64,000 nucleotides of DNA, taken from NCBI RefSeq assembly GCF_019737615.1, contig NZ_JAHKKS010000003.1, positions 448,482 to 512,481 on the forward strand. Direction: 5' to 3'. This stretch comes from Sphingobium xanthum (GTDB taxonomy: Bacteria > Pseudomonadota > Alphaproteobacteria > Sphingomonadales > Sphingomonadaceae). Shown in pieces: positions 28,812-37,767 of this stretch; the first letter of the stretch is position 1; each line of letters opens with the position of its first letter. The notes under the pieces are model-generated. The model saw nothing but the letters and a program-made list of their open reading frames with translations. It searched no databases and was not told where the DNA came from. A program made the translations under genes and the position numbers.

Positions 28812-29666
28812 CACCACCCCCGCGATGGCGAGCGGCGTCCAGCGATAATCCTCGAAGATGGTTGAAATGCCCATGGCGAGAATCGGGATCAGCACGCTCG
28901 TATAGGCGGCCGGACCTGCGCCGATGCGCTGAATCAGGCCGAAATAGAGCGGGAACGTGACGACCGAACCGGCGATGGCGAGATAGAGCACTCCCAGCCA
29001 ATAGCCGGAGCGCGGATCAACCAAGGGCGGCCCAACTGTCGCCCAGGCATAGGCGCCATCCACGAACGCACCGATCGCCATTGACCAGACGAGTAGCGTG
29101 GCCATGGGAATGGTGCGGGCCATCGGCGCGGCCTGCATCACGTTGGCGATCGACGCGAACAGGACGGCAAGCGTGCAGAGGCCGAGCGCCAGCACGACAT
29201 CCGCCGGCGCGGCGGTGACGCTCGCGCGATATTCGTTCACGAACAGACAGCCGATGCCGACGATCGCCACAAACGAGCCGGCCAGAAAGCCGCCGGTGAC
29301 GCGCTCGCCGAAGAACAGCCGCGCCATCAGGCTATTGGGGATGATGAGCAGCGCATAGACCAGAGCGCACAGCCCGGAGGTGATGTGCGCCTCGGCCCGG
29401 TAGAGCAGATTGAAGTTCAGCACGAACTGGCAGATGCCCATCAGCCCGCAGAAGATCGCCTCGCGCCGCCCGAGCCGCAGCGACACGCCGTTGATGCGCG
29501 CCAGCACTGCCATGCCGAGCGCGGCAATGGCGAAGCGATAGCAGACCGACCAGCTCGGCGGGACAACGCCCAGCTGATCGCGAATGACGATCCAGGTCGA
29601 CGACCAGATGAGCGTGATGATCGCGAACGGCATGACGACGCCGCTGGCGAGCTGGCTCGCTTTCAT
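28749..29666 (-). CDS. EamA/DMT-family transporter
   Basis: A 305-residue inner-membrane protein with about ten hydrophobic segments arranged as two EamA repeats, as in the drug/metabolite exporter superfamily. The first repeat starts FAIITLIWSSTWIVIRDQLG; the second ends in ILAMGISTIFEDYRWTPLAIAG. The start overlaps the threonine aldolase stop by 4 bp, so the aldolase and transporter are coupled, which hints at amino-acid export. Its 3' end overlaps the convergent SDR gene by 63 bp. Confidence 0.9.
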   Translation of the reverse strand: MKASQLASGVVMPFAIITLIWSSTWIVIRDQLGVVPPSWSVCYRFAIAALGMAVLARINGVSLRLGRREAIFCGLMGICQFVLNFNLLYRAEAHITSGLCALVYALLIIPNSLMARLFFGERVTGGFLAGSFVAIVGIGCLFVNEYRASVTAAPADVVLALGLCTLAVLFASIANVMQAAPMARTIPMATLLVWSMAIGAFVDGAYAWATVGPPLVDPRSGYWLGVLYLAIAGSVVTFPLYFGLIQRIGAGPAAYTSVLIPILAMGISTIFEDYRWTPLAIAGVVLALGGMVIAMQARLRRKTSS

Positions 29667-30664
29667 AAGGCAGCGATGGCGGCCGCGAACGGGGCGACGT
29701 CCTCCACGCGGTGATGCCAGCTCGTGACAAGCCGTGCGGCGCCTGGCCCGGCATCATGGAAGCCGAAGCCCTGCGCGCGCAGATGCGCCGCCTCGGCCGG
29801 CGAGAAGCGGACGAACAGCATGTTCGCTTCGGCCGGGTGGATCAGGCGATCGCCCGCCGCCTGCGCGAGCGGGACGGCCGCCTCATTGGCGGTGCGGGCA
29901 TTGACGAGCCAGAGATCGCCCTCCAGCATCGCATGCAATTGCGCAGCAATATAGCGCCCCTTGGAGAGTAGATGGCCGGCGCGCTTACGGCGGCGCTTGG
30001 CTTCGTCGGCGCGCGCCGGATCGAACAGGATCAGCGCCTCGGCATTCATCGCGCCATTCTTGGTGAATCCGAAGCTCAGCGCATCGACGCCCGCCCGCCA
30101 GCTCAGATCCGCCGGTGTCGCGTTGAGGCGCACCAGCGCATTGGCGAAGCGCGCGCCATCCATGTGCAGCGAAAGGCCGTGCTCCCGGCAGAAGGCGCCG
30201 ATCGCGGCGACCTCGTCCGGGCGGTAGATCAGACCATATTCGGTGGCATTAGCGATCGAGACGGCGAAGGGCTTCGTATGATGGACGGCCTTGCCCAGCC
30301 GGGCAATCCGCGCCTGAAGTTCCGCGACATTGAGCTTCGCACCGTCGCCAGGGCAGGTGAGCAATCGCGCGCCGCCGGTCGCCAGCTCCACAGCGCCGCA
30401 TTCGTCGACAACGATATGCGCTTCGTCATGCGCGAGGATGCCGCCATAAGGCGGACACAGCAGAGCGAGCGCCAGCGCGTTTGCCGACGTGCCCGTCGAG
30501 CTCCAGACGACCGCGACCTCGCGCTCGAACAGCTCGGAGAAACGCGCGTCGAGCGCCTGGCTCAGCGCATCGCCGTCATAAGCAGAATCCACGCCGTCGG
30601 CAGCGGCGAGCGCTTGCCAGATGGCAGGATGCACAGGCGCCGTATTGTCCGAGAAAAACTGCAT
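29663..30664 (-). CDS. ltaE: Low-specificity L-threonine aldolase
   Basis: PLP enzyme that cleaves L-threonine or allo-threonine to glycine and acetaldehyde. At 333 residues it has the family opening FFSDNTAPVHPAIWQAL, the aspartate block LSLHMDGARFANA and the PLP lysine in LSFGFTKNGAMNAEA. The ATG at 30664 is used. It is the first gene of a two-gene unit with the EamA transporter. The specificity for the L-threo or L-allo isomer is not readable from sequence. Confidence 0.93.
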   Translation of the reverse strand: MQFFSDNTAPVHPAIWQALAAADGVDSAYDGDALSQALDARFSELFEREVAVVWSSTGTSANALALALLCPPYGGILAHDEAHIVVDECGAVELATGGARLLTCPGDGAKLNVAELQARIARLGKAVHHTKPFAVSIANATEYGLIYRPDEVAAIGAFCREHGLSLHMDGARFANALVRLNATPADLSWRAGVDALSFGFTKNGAMNAEALILFDPARADEAKRRRKRAGHLLSKGRYIAAQLHAMLEGDLWLVNARTANEAAVPLAQAAGDRLIHPAEANMLFVRFSPAEAAHLRAQGFGFHDAGPGAARLVTSWHHRVEDVAPFAAAIAAL

Positions 30665-30723
30665 GCGCCCCGCATGGCCAGCTTGGTGAACGCCGTCAAT
30701 CGGGCGTGGATGGCATTACGCGA

Positions 30724-30738
30724 TTAACACTCTGTTAG
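30724..30738. promoter_or_regulatory. Candidate CtrA-binding site
   Basis: TTAA-N7-TTAG, one base off the TTAA-N7-TTAA consensus. It is in the 153-bp gap between divergent ltaE and the methyltransferase gene. This is a pattern match only. Confidence 0.3.
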
Positions 30739-30817
30739 GCATATCCCGATACTTCCCGTTCATGGCGTAAAGCTGCGCTGAACAGGGGCGCAGCCGGCCA
30801 ATGCCAGGAGACTGACT

Positions 30818-31510
30818 TTGAACGACATGGCTATGGGCTTCGACACCGGACGCTCCGACACGGCAGTGGCCGGCATGACGTCAACGATCGCGCCGGACGC
30901 GCCGGTTTCCGCCTCGCCCGCCCCCACGCACATCATCAACGATGTGTATGATGCGCAGATCAGCGAAGCGCTGCGCTTGCTCGCGGGGACCTTCACCAAG
31001 CGCGACGATGTCGCCACTCTGTTCCGCGAAGGCGGCAGCGGCGTGGAGCTGGGCGTTGCCGGCGGCGACTTCTCCGAGCGCATCCTGAACCGCTCGAAGG
31101 TGGGCTATCTCTACAGCATCGACATGTGGGAAGGCGACCGCGGCCACGACATGCAGCAATATCGCGAGGCGATTGCGCGGCTCTCGGCCTATCGCGACCG
31201 CAACGCCATCCTGCGCATGCGCTTCGACGAAGCCCTGCCGCTCTTCCCGGACCACAGCCTCGATTTCATCTATGTCGACGGCTACGCCCATGACGGCGAA
31301 CTGGACGGTGCGACTTTCCGCGACTGGTTCCCCAAGCTCAAGAGCGGCGGGATCATCTCGGGCGACGACTATCATGCCGACTGGCCGCTGGTCGTGGCGG
31401 CAGTCGACCGGTTCGTGGCCGAAAACGGCCTGGAGCTTCACGTGATCGATTGCGGCGAGGCGGACAGCTGGAACTCCAAATATCCGACCTGGTTCGCGAT
31501 GAAGCCCTGA
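30818..31510 (+). CDS. Class I SAM-dependent methyltransferase
   Basis: A 230-residue protein of the Methyltransf_24 type. The SAM loop is GVELGVAGGDFSERIL at about 72-87, followed by YLYSIDMWEGDRGHD and LDFIYVDGYAHDGEL. The first 40 residues are Ala/Pro/Ser/Thr-rich and probably disordered. I chose the TTG at 30818 because CCAGGAG lies 7-8 nt upstream; the ATG at 30827 would be too far from it. It precedes kdsD by 16 bp and may be co-transcribed with the Kdo genes, so a lipopolysaccharide-linked role is possible. Confidence 0.83.
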   Translation: MNDMAMGFDTGRSDTAVAGMTSTIAPDAPVSASPAPTHIINDVYDAQISEALRLLAGTFTKRDDVATLFREGGSGVELGVAGGDFSERILNRSKVGYLYSIDMWEGDRGHDMQQYREAIARLSAYRDRNAILRMRFDEALPLFPDHSLDFIYVDGYAHDGELDGATFRDWFPKLKSGGIISGDDYHADWPLVVAAVDRFVAENGLELHVIDCGEADSWNSKYPTWFAMKP

Positions 31511-31526
31511 GCGGGACGCGAGCACC

Positions 31527-32534
31527 ATGTTTCAGGACGTCAAGCAGCGTCTCGGCCTTCAGCGCCAGCTCAGCCCCGAACAGATGCTGGCGCATGGCCG
31601 CACGGTCCTCCAGACCGAGGCCGACGCCATCGCCCAGCTGGCCGATGCGCTGGACGACGCCTTTCCCCGCGCGATCGAGCTGCTGCTCGGCACGAGCGGG
31701 CGCGTCATCGTCAGCGGCATGGGCAAATCCGGCCATATCGCGCGCAAGATGGCGGCGACCTTCTCTTCTACGGGTCTTCCCGCCTTCTTCGTCCATCCGG
31801 GCGAAGCAGCGCATGGCGATCTCGGCATGATCACGCCGGGCGATGTGCTCGTCGCCCTTTCCAACAGCGGCGCGACGCCCGAGCTCAAGCCCATCATGAA
31901 CCACGCGAAGCTGCTTGGCTGCCCGGTGATCGGCATCACCTCGCAGCGCGGATCGCCCATGGCCCAGGTCGCGACCGTGTGCCTCACCCTGCCACGCGTG
32001 CGCGAGGCATGCCCGGCCAATATCTCGCCGACGACCTCGACCACGCTGATGCTCGCGCTGGGCGATGCGCTGGCCGTCACGGTGATGCAGGCGCACGGCA
32101 TTTCGCGCACGCAGCTCGAGCTGCTGCATCCGGGCGGCGCGATCGGATCGCGGCTGCTGCCGGTCGGCAAGATCATGCATCAGGGGGATCAGCTTCCGCT
32201 CGTCGCCGCACACACGCCGATGCCGGACGTATTGGTGACGATGACCGAGAAGAGCTTCGGCATTGCCGGTGTGCTCGACGAGGCCGGACAGCTGCTCGGC
32301 ACGATCACCGATGGCGACTTGCGCCGCAAAATCGACGGGCTGCTCGCGCGCACGGCGGGCGACGTCATGACCGTCAATCCCAAGACGATTGCGGACGGCA
32401 TCTATGCCGAGGATGCGCTGGAAATCATGGCCGTGAACAGGATCACGGCCTTGTTCGTCATGGACGCGGAGGCGCCGGACGTGCCGGTCGGCCTCATCCA
32501 TATCCACGATCTCGACCGGCTCGGGATCTCCTGA
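31527..32534 (+). CDS. kdsD: Arabinose-5-phosphate isomerase (KpsF/GutQ family)
   Basis: Converts ribulose-5-phosphate to arabinose-5-phosphate, the first committed step to Kdo for lipopolysaccharide. The 335-residue protein has an N-terminal SIS sugar-isomerase domain (VSGMGKSGHIARKMAATFSS and VHPGEAAHGDLGMI) and two C-terminal CBS domains (about 205-335). It lies 37 bp before kdsA, the next enzyme but one in the pathway, which supports the biosynthetic KdsD role over the GutQ one. Confidence 0.95.
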   Translation: MFQDVKQRLGLQRQLSPEQMLAHGRTVLQTEADAIAQLADALDDAFPRAIELLLGTSGRVIVSGMGKSGHIARKMAATFSSTGLPAFFVHPGEAAHGDLGMITPGDVLVALSNSGATPELKPIMNHAKLLGCPVIGITSQRGSPMAQVATVCLTLPRVREACPANISPTTSTTLMLALGDALAVTVMQAHGISRTQLELLHPGGAIGSRLLPVGKIMHQGDQLPLVAAHTPMPDVLVTMTEKSFGIAGVLDEAGQLLGTITDGDLRRKIDGLLARTAGDVMTVNPKTIADGIYAEDALEIMAVNRITALFVMDAEAPDVPVGLIHIHDLDRLGIS

Positions 32535-32571
32535 TGGCCGGGGCGGGTTTCCGTGAGGCCACAGCGGGTCT

Positions 32572-33414
32572 ATGACAGCGGCCATGACCGCACCCCGCAC
32601 CGTCACCGTCGGCGAGATCGCCATCGCCAATGACCGGCCGCTGACGCTGATCGCCGGCCCCTGCCAGATGCAGTCGCGCGATCATGCGCTGGAGACGGCG
32701 CAAGCGCTTGCCGAGATGACTGGCACACTTGGCATGCCGCTCATCTACAAGACCAGCTTCGACAAGGCGAACCGCACGTCCGTTTCGGCCGCACGCGGCA
32801 TTGGCCTCGCCAAATCGCTCGATATCTTCGCGGAGATCAAGCAGCGCTTCGGTTGCCCGGTGCTGACCGATGTGCATGAGGCCAGCCAGTGCGCGCCGGT
32901 CGCCGAGATCGTCGACGTGCTCCAGATCCCGGCCTTTCTCTGCCGCCAAACCGATCTGCTGCTCGCGGCGGGCGAGACCGGCCGGACGATCAACGTGAAG
33001 AAGGGCCAGTTTCTGGCTCCGTGGGATATGGCCAATGTCGCGAAGAAGGTGATGAGCACCGGCAACGACAAGGTGCTGCTGACCGAGCGTGGCGCGAGCT
33101 TTGGCTACAACACGTTGGTGAGCGATATGCGCGCCTTGCCGATCCTGGCCGAGACCGGTTGCCCGGTGGTGTTCGATGCGACGCACAGCGTGCAGCAACC
33201 GGGTGGTCAGGGGACGAGCTCGGGCGGCGAGCGGCGCTTCGTGCCGGTGCTGGCGCGCGCGGCGATCGCCATCGGCGTAGCGGCCGTGTTCATCGAGACG
33301 CATGAAGACCCGGACAATGCGCCGAGTGACGGGCCGAACATGGTGCCGCTCAGCGAACTGCCGGCGCTGCTCTCAACATTGCGGGATTTCGACGCGCTCG
33401 CCAAGCGCGGCTGA
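32572..33414 (+). CDS. kdsA: 3-deoxy-8-phosphooctulonate synthase
   Basis: Condenses arabinose-5-phosphate with phosphoenolpyruvate to Kdo-8-phosphate. The 280-residue TIM-barrel protein has the family blocks [37 protein letters not shown] and [14 protein letters not shown]. The Cys in GPCQ is the metal-ligand position of the class II, metal-dependent type, but an Asn at this pocket defines the other class, so the class needs alignment. ATG 32572 or 32584 can start the protein. Confidence 0.96.
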   Translation: MTAAMTAPRTVTVGEIAIANDRPLTLIAGPCQMQSRDHALETAQALAEMTGTLGMPLIYKTSFDKANRTSVSAARGIGLAKSLDIFAEIKQRFGCPVLTDVHEASQCAPVAEIVDVLQIPAFLCRQTDLLLAAGETGRTINVKKGQFLAPWDMANVAKKVMSTGNDKVLLTERGASFGYNTLVSDMRALPILAETGCPVVFDATHSVQQPGGQGTSSGGERRFVPVLARAAIAIGVAAVFIETHEDPDNAPSDGPNMVPLSELPALLSTLRDFDALAKRG

Positions 33415-33429
33415 ACTGTTGCGGGCGGA

Positions 33430-34347
33430 CTAGAAGCCGCCGCCTGTCAGCTTCTGGCAAATCATGTCGAGCTGTTCGAGGCTGGAATAGTTCAGCGTCA
33501 GCGTCCCCTTGCCGCTCTCGAAAGTGATGCCGACCTTGAGGCCGAGCAGATCGGACAGATGCTGCTCCATCGCGACGAGATCGGGATCGCGCGAGCCGGT
33601 CGATGCCGGCTTGGCGCCACGTGGCGATTTACCTTCGCGCGCGACGCGAACCAGATGCTCGGTCTCGCGGACCGATAGCCCTTTCTCGGCGATTTCCTGC
33701 GCGAGCGCGACGCTGCCCGGTGCCCCGATCAGCGCACGCCCATGGCCCATGCTGAGCTTGCCCTCCATGACGAGGTCCTGCACGTCGGCCGGCAGATCGA
33801 GCAGGCGCATGAGGTTCGCAATGTGGCTGCGCGACTTGCCGACGATGCGGGCCAGCGCTTCCTGGCTGTGTTGGAATTGCGTGGTCAGGCGGCGATAGGC
33901 CAGCGCTTCCTCGATCGGATTGAGATCCTCGCGCTGGATGTTCTCGACCAGCGCGATTTCCAGCGTCTCGCCCTCGGTGAAGTCGCGGACGATGGCAGGG
34001 ATCTGGTGAAGCTGCGCTTTTTGGGCCGCGCGCCAGCGGCGCTCGCCCGCCACGATCTGGTACCGCTCGCCGCCGGACGGCCGCACGATGATCGGCTGGA
34101 TCACGCCGCGGGCACGGATGCTCTCGGCCAGTTCCTCCAGAGCCTGCTCGTCGAACTGACGGCGCGGCTGCTCCGGATGCGGCGCAATGCGGGCGATTTC
34201 GAGGAGCTGGACCGAACGATTGGGGTTGGCGACGCCGACCTCGGTAGATGCCTCCGTCGGCACGTCCCTGTTGACCTCGCCCAGCAGTGCGGAGAGGCCG
34301 CGGCCAAGCGGGCGGCGGACATGTGCCTTGTTGTCATTGTCGCTCAT
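33430..34347 (-). CDS. parB: Chromosome partitioning protein ParB
   Basis: Centromere-binding CTPase clamp that loads at parS and spreads on DNA. The 305-residue protein starts with the typical GRGLSALLGE patch. It has the CTP-binding block with GERRWRAA, the HTH region around LARIVGKSRSHIANLMRLL, and a C-terminal dimer domain. It is the last gene of mnmG-rsmG-parA-parB, overlapping parA by 4 bp. Two strong parS sites lie 0.9 and 3.4 kb upstream in the same gene cluster. Confidence 0.97.
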   Translation of the reverse strand: MSDNDNKAHVRRPLGRGLSALLGEVNRDVPTEASTEVGVANPNRSVQLLEIARIAPHPEQPRRQFDEQALEELAESIRARGVIQPIIVRPSGGERYQIVAGERRWRAAQKAQLHQIPAIVRDFTEGETLEIALVENIQREDLNPIEEALAYRRLTTQFQHSQEALARIVGKSRSHIANLMRLLDLPADVQDLVMEGKLSMGHGRALIGAPGSVALAQEIAEKGLSVRETEHLVRVAREGKSPRGAKPASTGSRDPDLVAMEQHLSDLLGLKVGITFESGKGTLTLNYSSLEQLDMICQKLTGGGF

Positions 34348-35126
34348 GCGGCCACCTCTTCTCGCGGAAGCCGATCAATCAGTTCACGTGCGAGCGCCAT
34401 ATAGGCTTCCGATCCGGCGCAGCGCATATCGTAGATGAGAGCAGGAACGCCGTGACTGGGCGCCTCGGACAGGCGGACGTTGCGCGGAATCACGGTCTTG
34501 AAGACGAGATCACCGAGGCAGGCGCGCACATCATCCGCAACCTGATCGGTCAGGCGGTTGCGACGGTCATACATGGTCAGCGCGATACCGAGAATGGACA
34601 GGCCTGGATTGAAACGGGCGCGGATACGCTCGACGGTCTGGAGAAGCTGCGAGAGGCCCTCGAGCGCAAAGAACTCGCATTGCAGCGGGACCAGCACCGA
34701 CTGGACCGCGACCATCGCGTTGACGGTGAGAAGACCGAGCGACGGTGGGCAGTCGATCAGGCACACATTCCAGCGGTGATCGCCACCCGTCGCAAGGGCG
34801 TTGATCAGGCGATGGGTGCGTTGCTCGATGTCGATGAGTTCGATCTCGGCGCCGGAGAGGTCCTGCGTCGCGGGGATGATATCGAGGCCGGGGACGAGGC
34901 TATGGACTACGGCTTCGTCGAGCGTGCAGTCGCCGATCAGAAGATCATAGCTCGACCTGGCGCGATCGCGCTGGCTCACGCCGAGGCCGGTGGAGGCGTT
35001 GCCCTGGGGATCGAGGTCGATCAGCAACGTGCGATGACCTGTCGCCGCGAGTGCGGTCGCGAGATTGATCGCCGTCGTGGTCTTGCCGACGCCGCCCTTC
35101 TGATTGGCAATGGCGATGCTGATCAT
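34344..35126 (-). CDS. parA: Chromosome partitioning ATPase ParA
   Basis: Walker-type ATPase that moves ParB-bound origins along the nucleoid. The 260-residue protein has the deviant Walker A NQKGGVGKTTTAINLA at about 8-23 and LIDCPPSLGLLT as Walker B. There is no N-terminal HTH, so it is the chromosomal (Soj) rather than the plasmid type Ia form. It is coupled by 4-bp overlaps to both rsmG and parB. Confidence 0.97.
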   Translation of the reverse strand: MISIAIANQKGGVGKTTTAINLATALAATGHRTLLIDLDPQGNASTGLGVSQRDRARSSYDLLIGDCTLDEAVVHSLVPGLDIIPATQDLSGAEIELIDIEQRTHRLINALATGGDHRWNVCLIDCPPSLGLLTVNAMVAVQSVLVPLQCEFFALEGLSQLLQTVERIRARFNPGLSILGIALTMYDRRNRLTDQVADDVRACLGDLVFKTVIPRNVRLSEAPSHGVPALIYDMRCAGSEAYMALARELIDRLPREEVAA

Positions 35127-35824
35127 GGTCGGTTCCTGGCGCGCAAACTTCTCTTTCTTCCTGCGTGTGAGCCCTGGCGATTCGGCGGCGCGGCGCGGCG
35201 AAGTTGCTGGATGGTCACGATCACGCTTTCAGGGCTGGTGATGCTCTGTTCCACGTGAAACACAGCTTGCCAGTCATGGCGCACGATTTCCAGTTCGTTC
35301 TCGCCCTGACGGCCCTTTGGCAGCAACCAGAGGGTATTTTCATCCGATAAATGACTCGCACTGGCGAGCAGACGGTCAAGCGGCGCATAGGCCCGTGCCG
35401 AGATGATGCCGGCAGGTACCTCGAACAACGCCTTCTCGACCTTCACGCCGCAAACTTCCACATGTGTCAGTCCCATCGCGTCTACACAGCGCGCGAGAAA
35501 GTCCACGCGAAGCGGACGCACTTCGACCAGCTTCATGGGCCGATTACTCAGGCACGCAATGACCAAGCCAGGGAAGCCCGCGCCCGTTCCAAGATCGACC
35601 CACGGTGCTGCCTCGTCGATCCGGGCACCGTCGATCATTGGGAACAATTGCGCCGAATCAACGAGGTGCCGTGCCCAGATCGAATCGCGACTGGCAGCAG
35701 AAATCAGATTCTGCCGATCAGCTTCCTCGAGAACCAGACCGACGAGCTGGCGTAAGCGATTGCCGATGGTCCCCTCCCACCAGCCTCTCTCGCGCAGCCA
35801 GCCCTGGGCCTCCTCCTCGGTCAT
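35123..35824 (-). CDS. rsmG: 16S rRNA (guanine527-N7)-methyltransferase
   Basis: GidB-type methyltransferase for 16S rRNA G527. The 233-residue protein has the SAM site [18 protein letters not shown] and the block [13 protein letters not shown]. It is embedded between mnmG and parA with 4-bp overlaps on both sides. A full-consensus parS site is contained in the coding sequence (35247-35262), which encodes the VFHVEQS stretch. The Arg-rich C-terminal tail after this stretch is a little longer than usual. Confidence 0.95.
   Translation of the reverse strand: MTEEEAQGWLRERGWWEGTIGNRLRQLVGLVLEEADRQNLISAASRDSIWARHLVDSAQLFPMIDGARIDEAAPWVDLGTGAGFPGLVIACLSNRPMKLVEVRPLRVDFLARCVDAMGLTHVEVCGVKVEKALFEVPAGIISARAYAPLDRLLASASHLSDENTLWLLPKGRQGENELEIVRHDWQAVFHVEQSITSPESVIVTIQQLRRAAPPNRQGSHAGRKRSLRARNRP
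35247..35262. promoter_or_regulatory. parS: parS centromere site (inside rsmG)
   Basis: TGTTCCACGTGAAACA, a full match to the bacterial parS consensus TGTTnCACGTGAAACA. It lies in the rsmG reading frame, 0.9 kb from parB and 10.5 kb from the proposed origin. Confidence 0.93.
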
Positions 35825-37683
35825 GCCGCGTGCTGCCGCGTCGCCACGAGCAACGCCGCAAGGGCGGCCGGCGTGATGCCGCGAATGCGGGCCGCGGCGC
35901 CCAGCGTCTCCGGGCGCGCGAGGCTCAGACGCTCGATCATCTCCGCGCTCAGGCCGCCGATCGATCCGAAGTCGAGCGCGAGCGGCAACGCAATCGCTTC
36001 ATTGGCGCGCAGCGCCCGAACCTCTGCCTCCTGCCGTTCGACATAGGGGGCATAGATGGCATCCTGCAGTTGTTCCGCGATCAGGTCGGAATCGTCGGCT
36101 CCCGCCAGTTCCGGAGCCAGCGCCGCAAGATGTTCCCGAACGATCGCCGGAAAGCGTGCCCATTCGCGCAGGGAGCGGCGCACCCCGTCCTCGCGCACAT
36201 CAGCGCCGACGTTGCGCAATGACTCACCGGTCGTGACACGCTCCCAGCCGGATTCCGTCCACTGGCGGGCCTGCTCCCGCAATTCCCACCAATGCGCCCG
36301 CTCTTCCCCGACCAGACCAAACGACAGGCCAATCGGCGTCAGGCGAGTCGCGGCATTGTCGGCGCGCAGCCGCAGCCGAAACTCCGCGCGGGCGGTCAGC
36401 ATGCGATAGGGCTCAGTAATCCCCTGAAGGCAGAGATCGTCGATCAACACACCGAGATAGCTCTCGGCGCGATCGAGGATGAGCGGCGCGAGATCGAGTG
36501 CGCAGGCCGCTGCATTTGCGCCCGCAACCAGCCCCTGTGCAGCCGCTTCCTCATAGCCGGTGGTGCCGTTGATCTGACCGGCAAGGAACAGACCGGGCAT
36601 GGCAGGGAGCGCGAGCCGGCGATCCAGGGCGCGCGGATCGATGTGGTCATATTCGACCGCGTAGCCCGCGATCATCATTGCGACTTGCGCGAGACCGGGC
36701 AACGTCCGCAGGAGTGTCAGCTGGACGTCCGCCGGCAGCGACGTGCTGAGTCCATTGGGATAGACCAGCGGCGTATCGAGTCCTTCGGGCTCGAGAAAGA
36801 TCTGGTGGCCGTCCCGATCGCCAAAGCGAATCACCTTGTCCTCAATCGACGGGCAGTAGCGCGGGCCGCGCCCTTCGATGTCGCCCGAGAAGAGCGGCGA
36901 CCGGTCGAGACTGCTGCGGATGATGTCGTGTGTTTCGGCAGTGGTGCGCGTGATGGCACAGGCAAGTTGGGGTTGCCGCGAGCGGTCTGCCAGTCCGAGG
37001 AAGGACATGCTCCAGAAGGTTGGGTCAGTCGGCTGCGCTTCGAGTCGTGCCCAGTCGATCGTGCGGCCATCGAGCCGCGCGGGCGTGCCGGTCTTGAGCC
37101 GGCCCATCGGCAGGTCCAGCGCGCGGAGCTGCGCGGCCAGCGCACTGGCAGCATGCTCGCCGATGCGGCCGCCCGTAACGCGCTCCTCGCCCCGGAACAT
37201 GATGCCGCCCAGAAAGGTGCCTGTCGTCAGGACCACAGCCCTGCCCCGGAGCGTCGATCCGTCCGTCAGTTCTACGCCTTCGATCCTGTGTCCCGCGCCG
37301 AGGCGGAGCGCCGCCACCTCTCCGGCGATCACGTCGAGGCCAGGCTGATCCCGGACCATCTGCTGAATCGCCGCGCGATAGAGTGTACGGTCCGCCTGAA
37401 CGCGAGGGCCGCGAACGGCAGCGCCCTTGCTCGCATTCAGCATGCGCCGGTGAATGGCCGCGCGATCCGCCGCCCGCGCCATCAGGCCGTCAAGGGCGTC
37501 CACCTCCCGGACCAGATGCCCCTTGCCAAGCCCGCCGATCGACGGATTGCAGGACATCTCGCCGATACGCGCAGGGTCAGCCGTGACGAGCGCGACTTGA
37601 GCGCCGCGCCGTGCAGCAGCAGCAGCAGCCTCGGTACCGGCGTGCCCGCCGCCAACGACAATGACATCATAGGATGTACTCAT
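35821..37683 (-). CDS. mnmG: tRNA uridine-5-carboxymethylaminomethyl modification enzyme MnmG (GidA)
   Basis: FAD protein that works with MnmE to modify U34 of certain tRNAs. The 620-residue protein has the FAD loop [19 protein letters not shown] at 6-24, the [21 protein letters not shown] block with the conserved Cys before it (MSCNPSIGG), and [11 protein letters not shown]. It is separated from mnmE by 84 bp that include a parS site, and is coupled to rsmG by a 4-bp overlap. Confidence 0.97.
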   Translation of the reverse strand: MSTSYDVIVVGGGHAGTEAAAAAARRGAQVALVTADPARIGEMSCNPSIGGLGKGHLVREVDALDGLMARAADRAAIHRRMLNASKGAAVRGPRVQADRTLYRAAIQQMVRDQPGLDVIAGEVAALRLGAGHRIEGVELTDGSTLRGRAVVLTTGTFLGGIMFRGEERVTGGRIGEHAASALAAQLRALDLPMGRLKTGTPARLDGRTIDWARLEAQPTDPTFWSMSFLGLADRSRQPQLACAITRTTAETHDIIRSSLDRSPLFSGDIEGRGPRYCPSIEDKVIRFGDRDGHQIFLEPEGLDTPLVYPNGLSTSLPADVQLTLLRTLPGLAQVAMMIAGYAVEYDHIDPRALDRRLALPAMPGLFLAGQINGTTGYEEAAAQGLVAGANAAACALDLAPLILDRAESYLGVLIDDLCLQGITEPYRMLTARAEFRLRLRADNAATRLTPIGLSFGLVGEERAHWWELREQARQWTESGWERVTTGESLRNVGADVREDGVRRSLREWARFPAIVREHLAALAPELAGADDSDLIAEQLQDAIYAPYVERQEAEVRALRANEAIALPLALDFGSIGGLSAEMIERLSLARPETLGAAARIRGITPAALAALLVATRQHAA

Positions 37684-37737
37684 CGGCCCGCCCTACTCCG
37701 GGCGCCCCAAGTGGTCAAAGCCTGTTCGATGCGCGAG

Positions 37738-37753
37738 TGTTCCACGTGGAACG
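37738..37753. promoter_or_regulatory. parS: parS centromere site (mnmE-mnmG intergenic)
   Basis: TGTTCCACGTGGAACG, 15 of 16 positions of the palindromic TGTTCCACGTGGAACA. It lies in the 84-bp gap between mnmE and mnmG, where the mnmG promoter should also be. Confidence 0.9.
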
Positions 37754-37767
37754 TCGGCGCGCCGACG

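Noticed and set aside
33615..33626. CACGTG core inside parB as another parS
   Set aside because: The flanks (gcgc/gcga) do not match parS beyond the six-base core.
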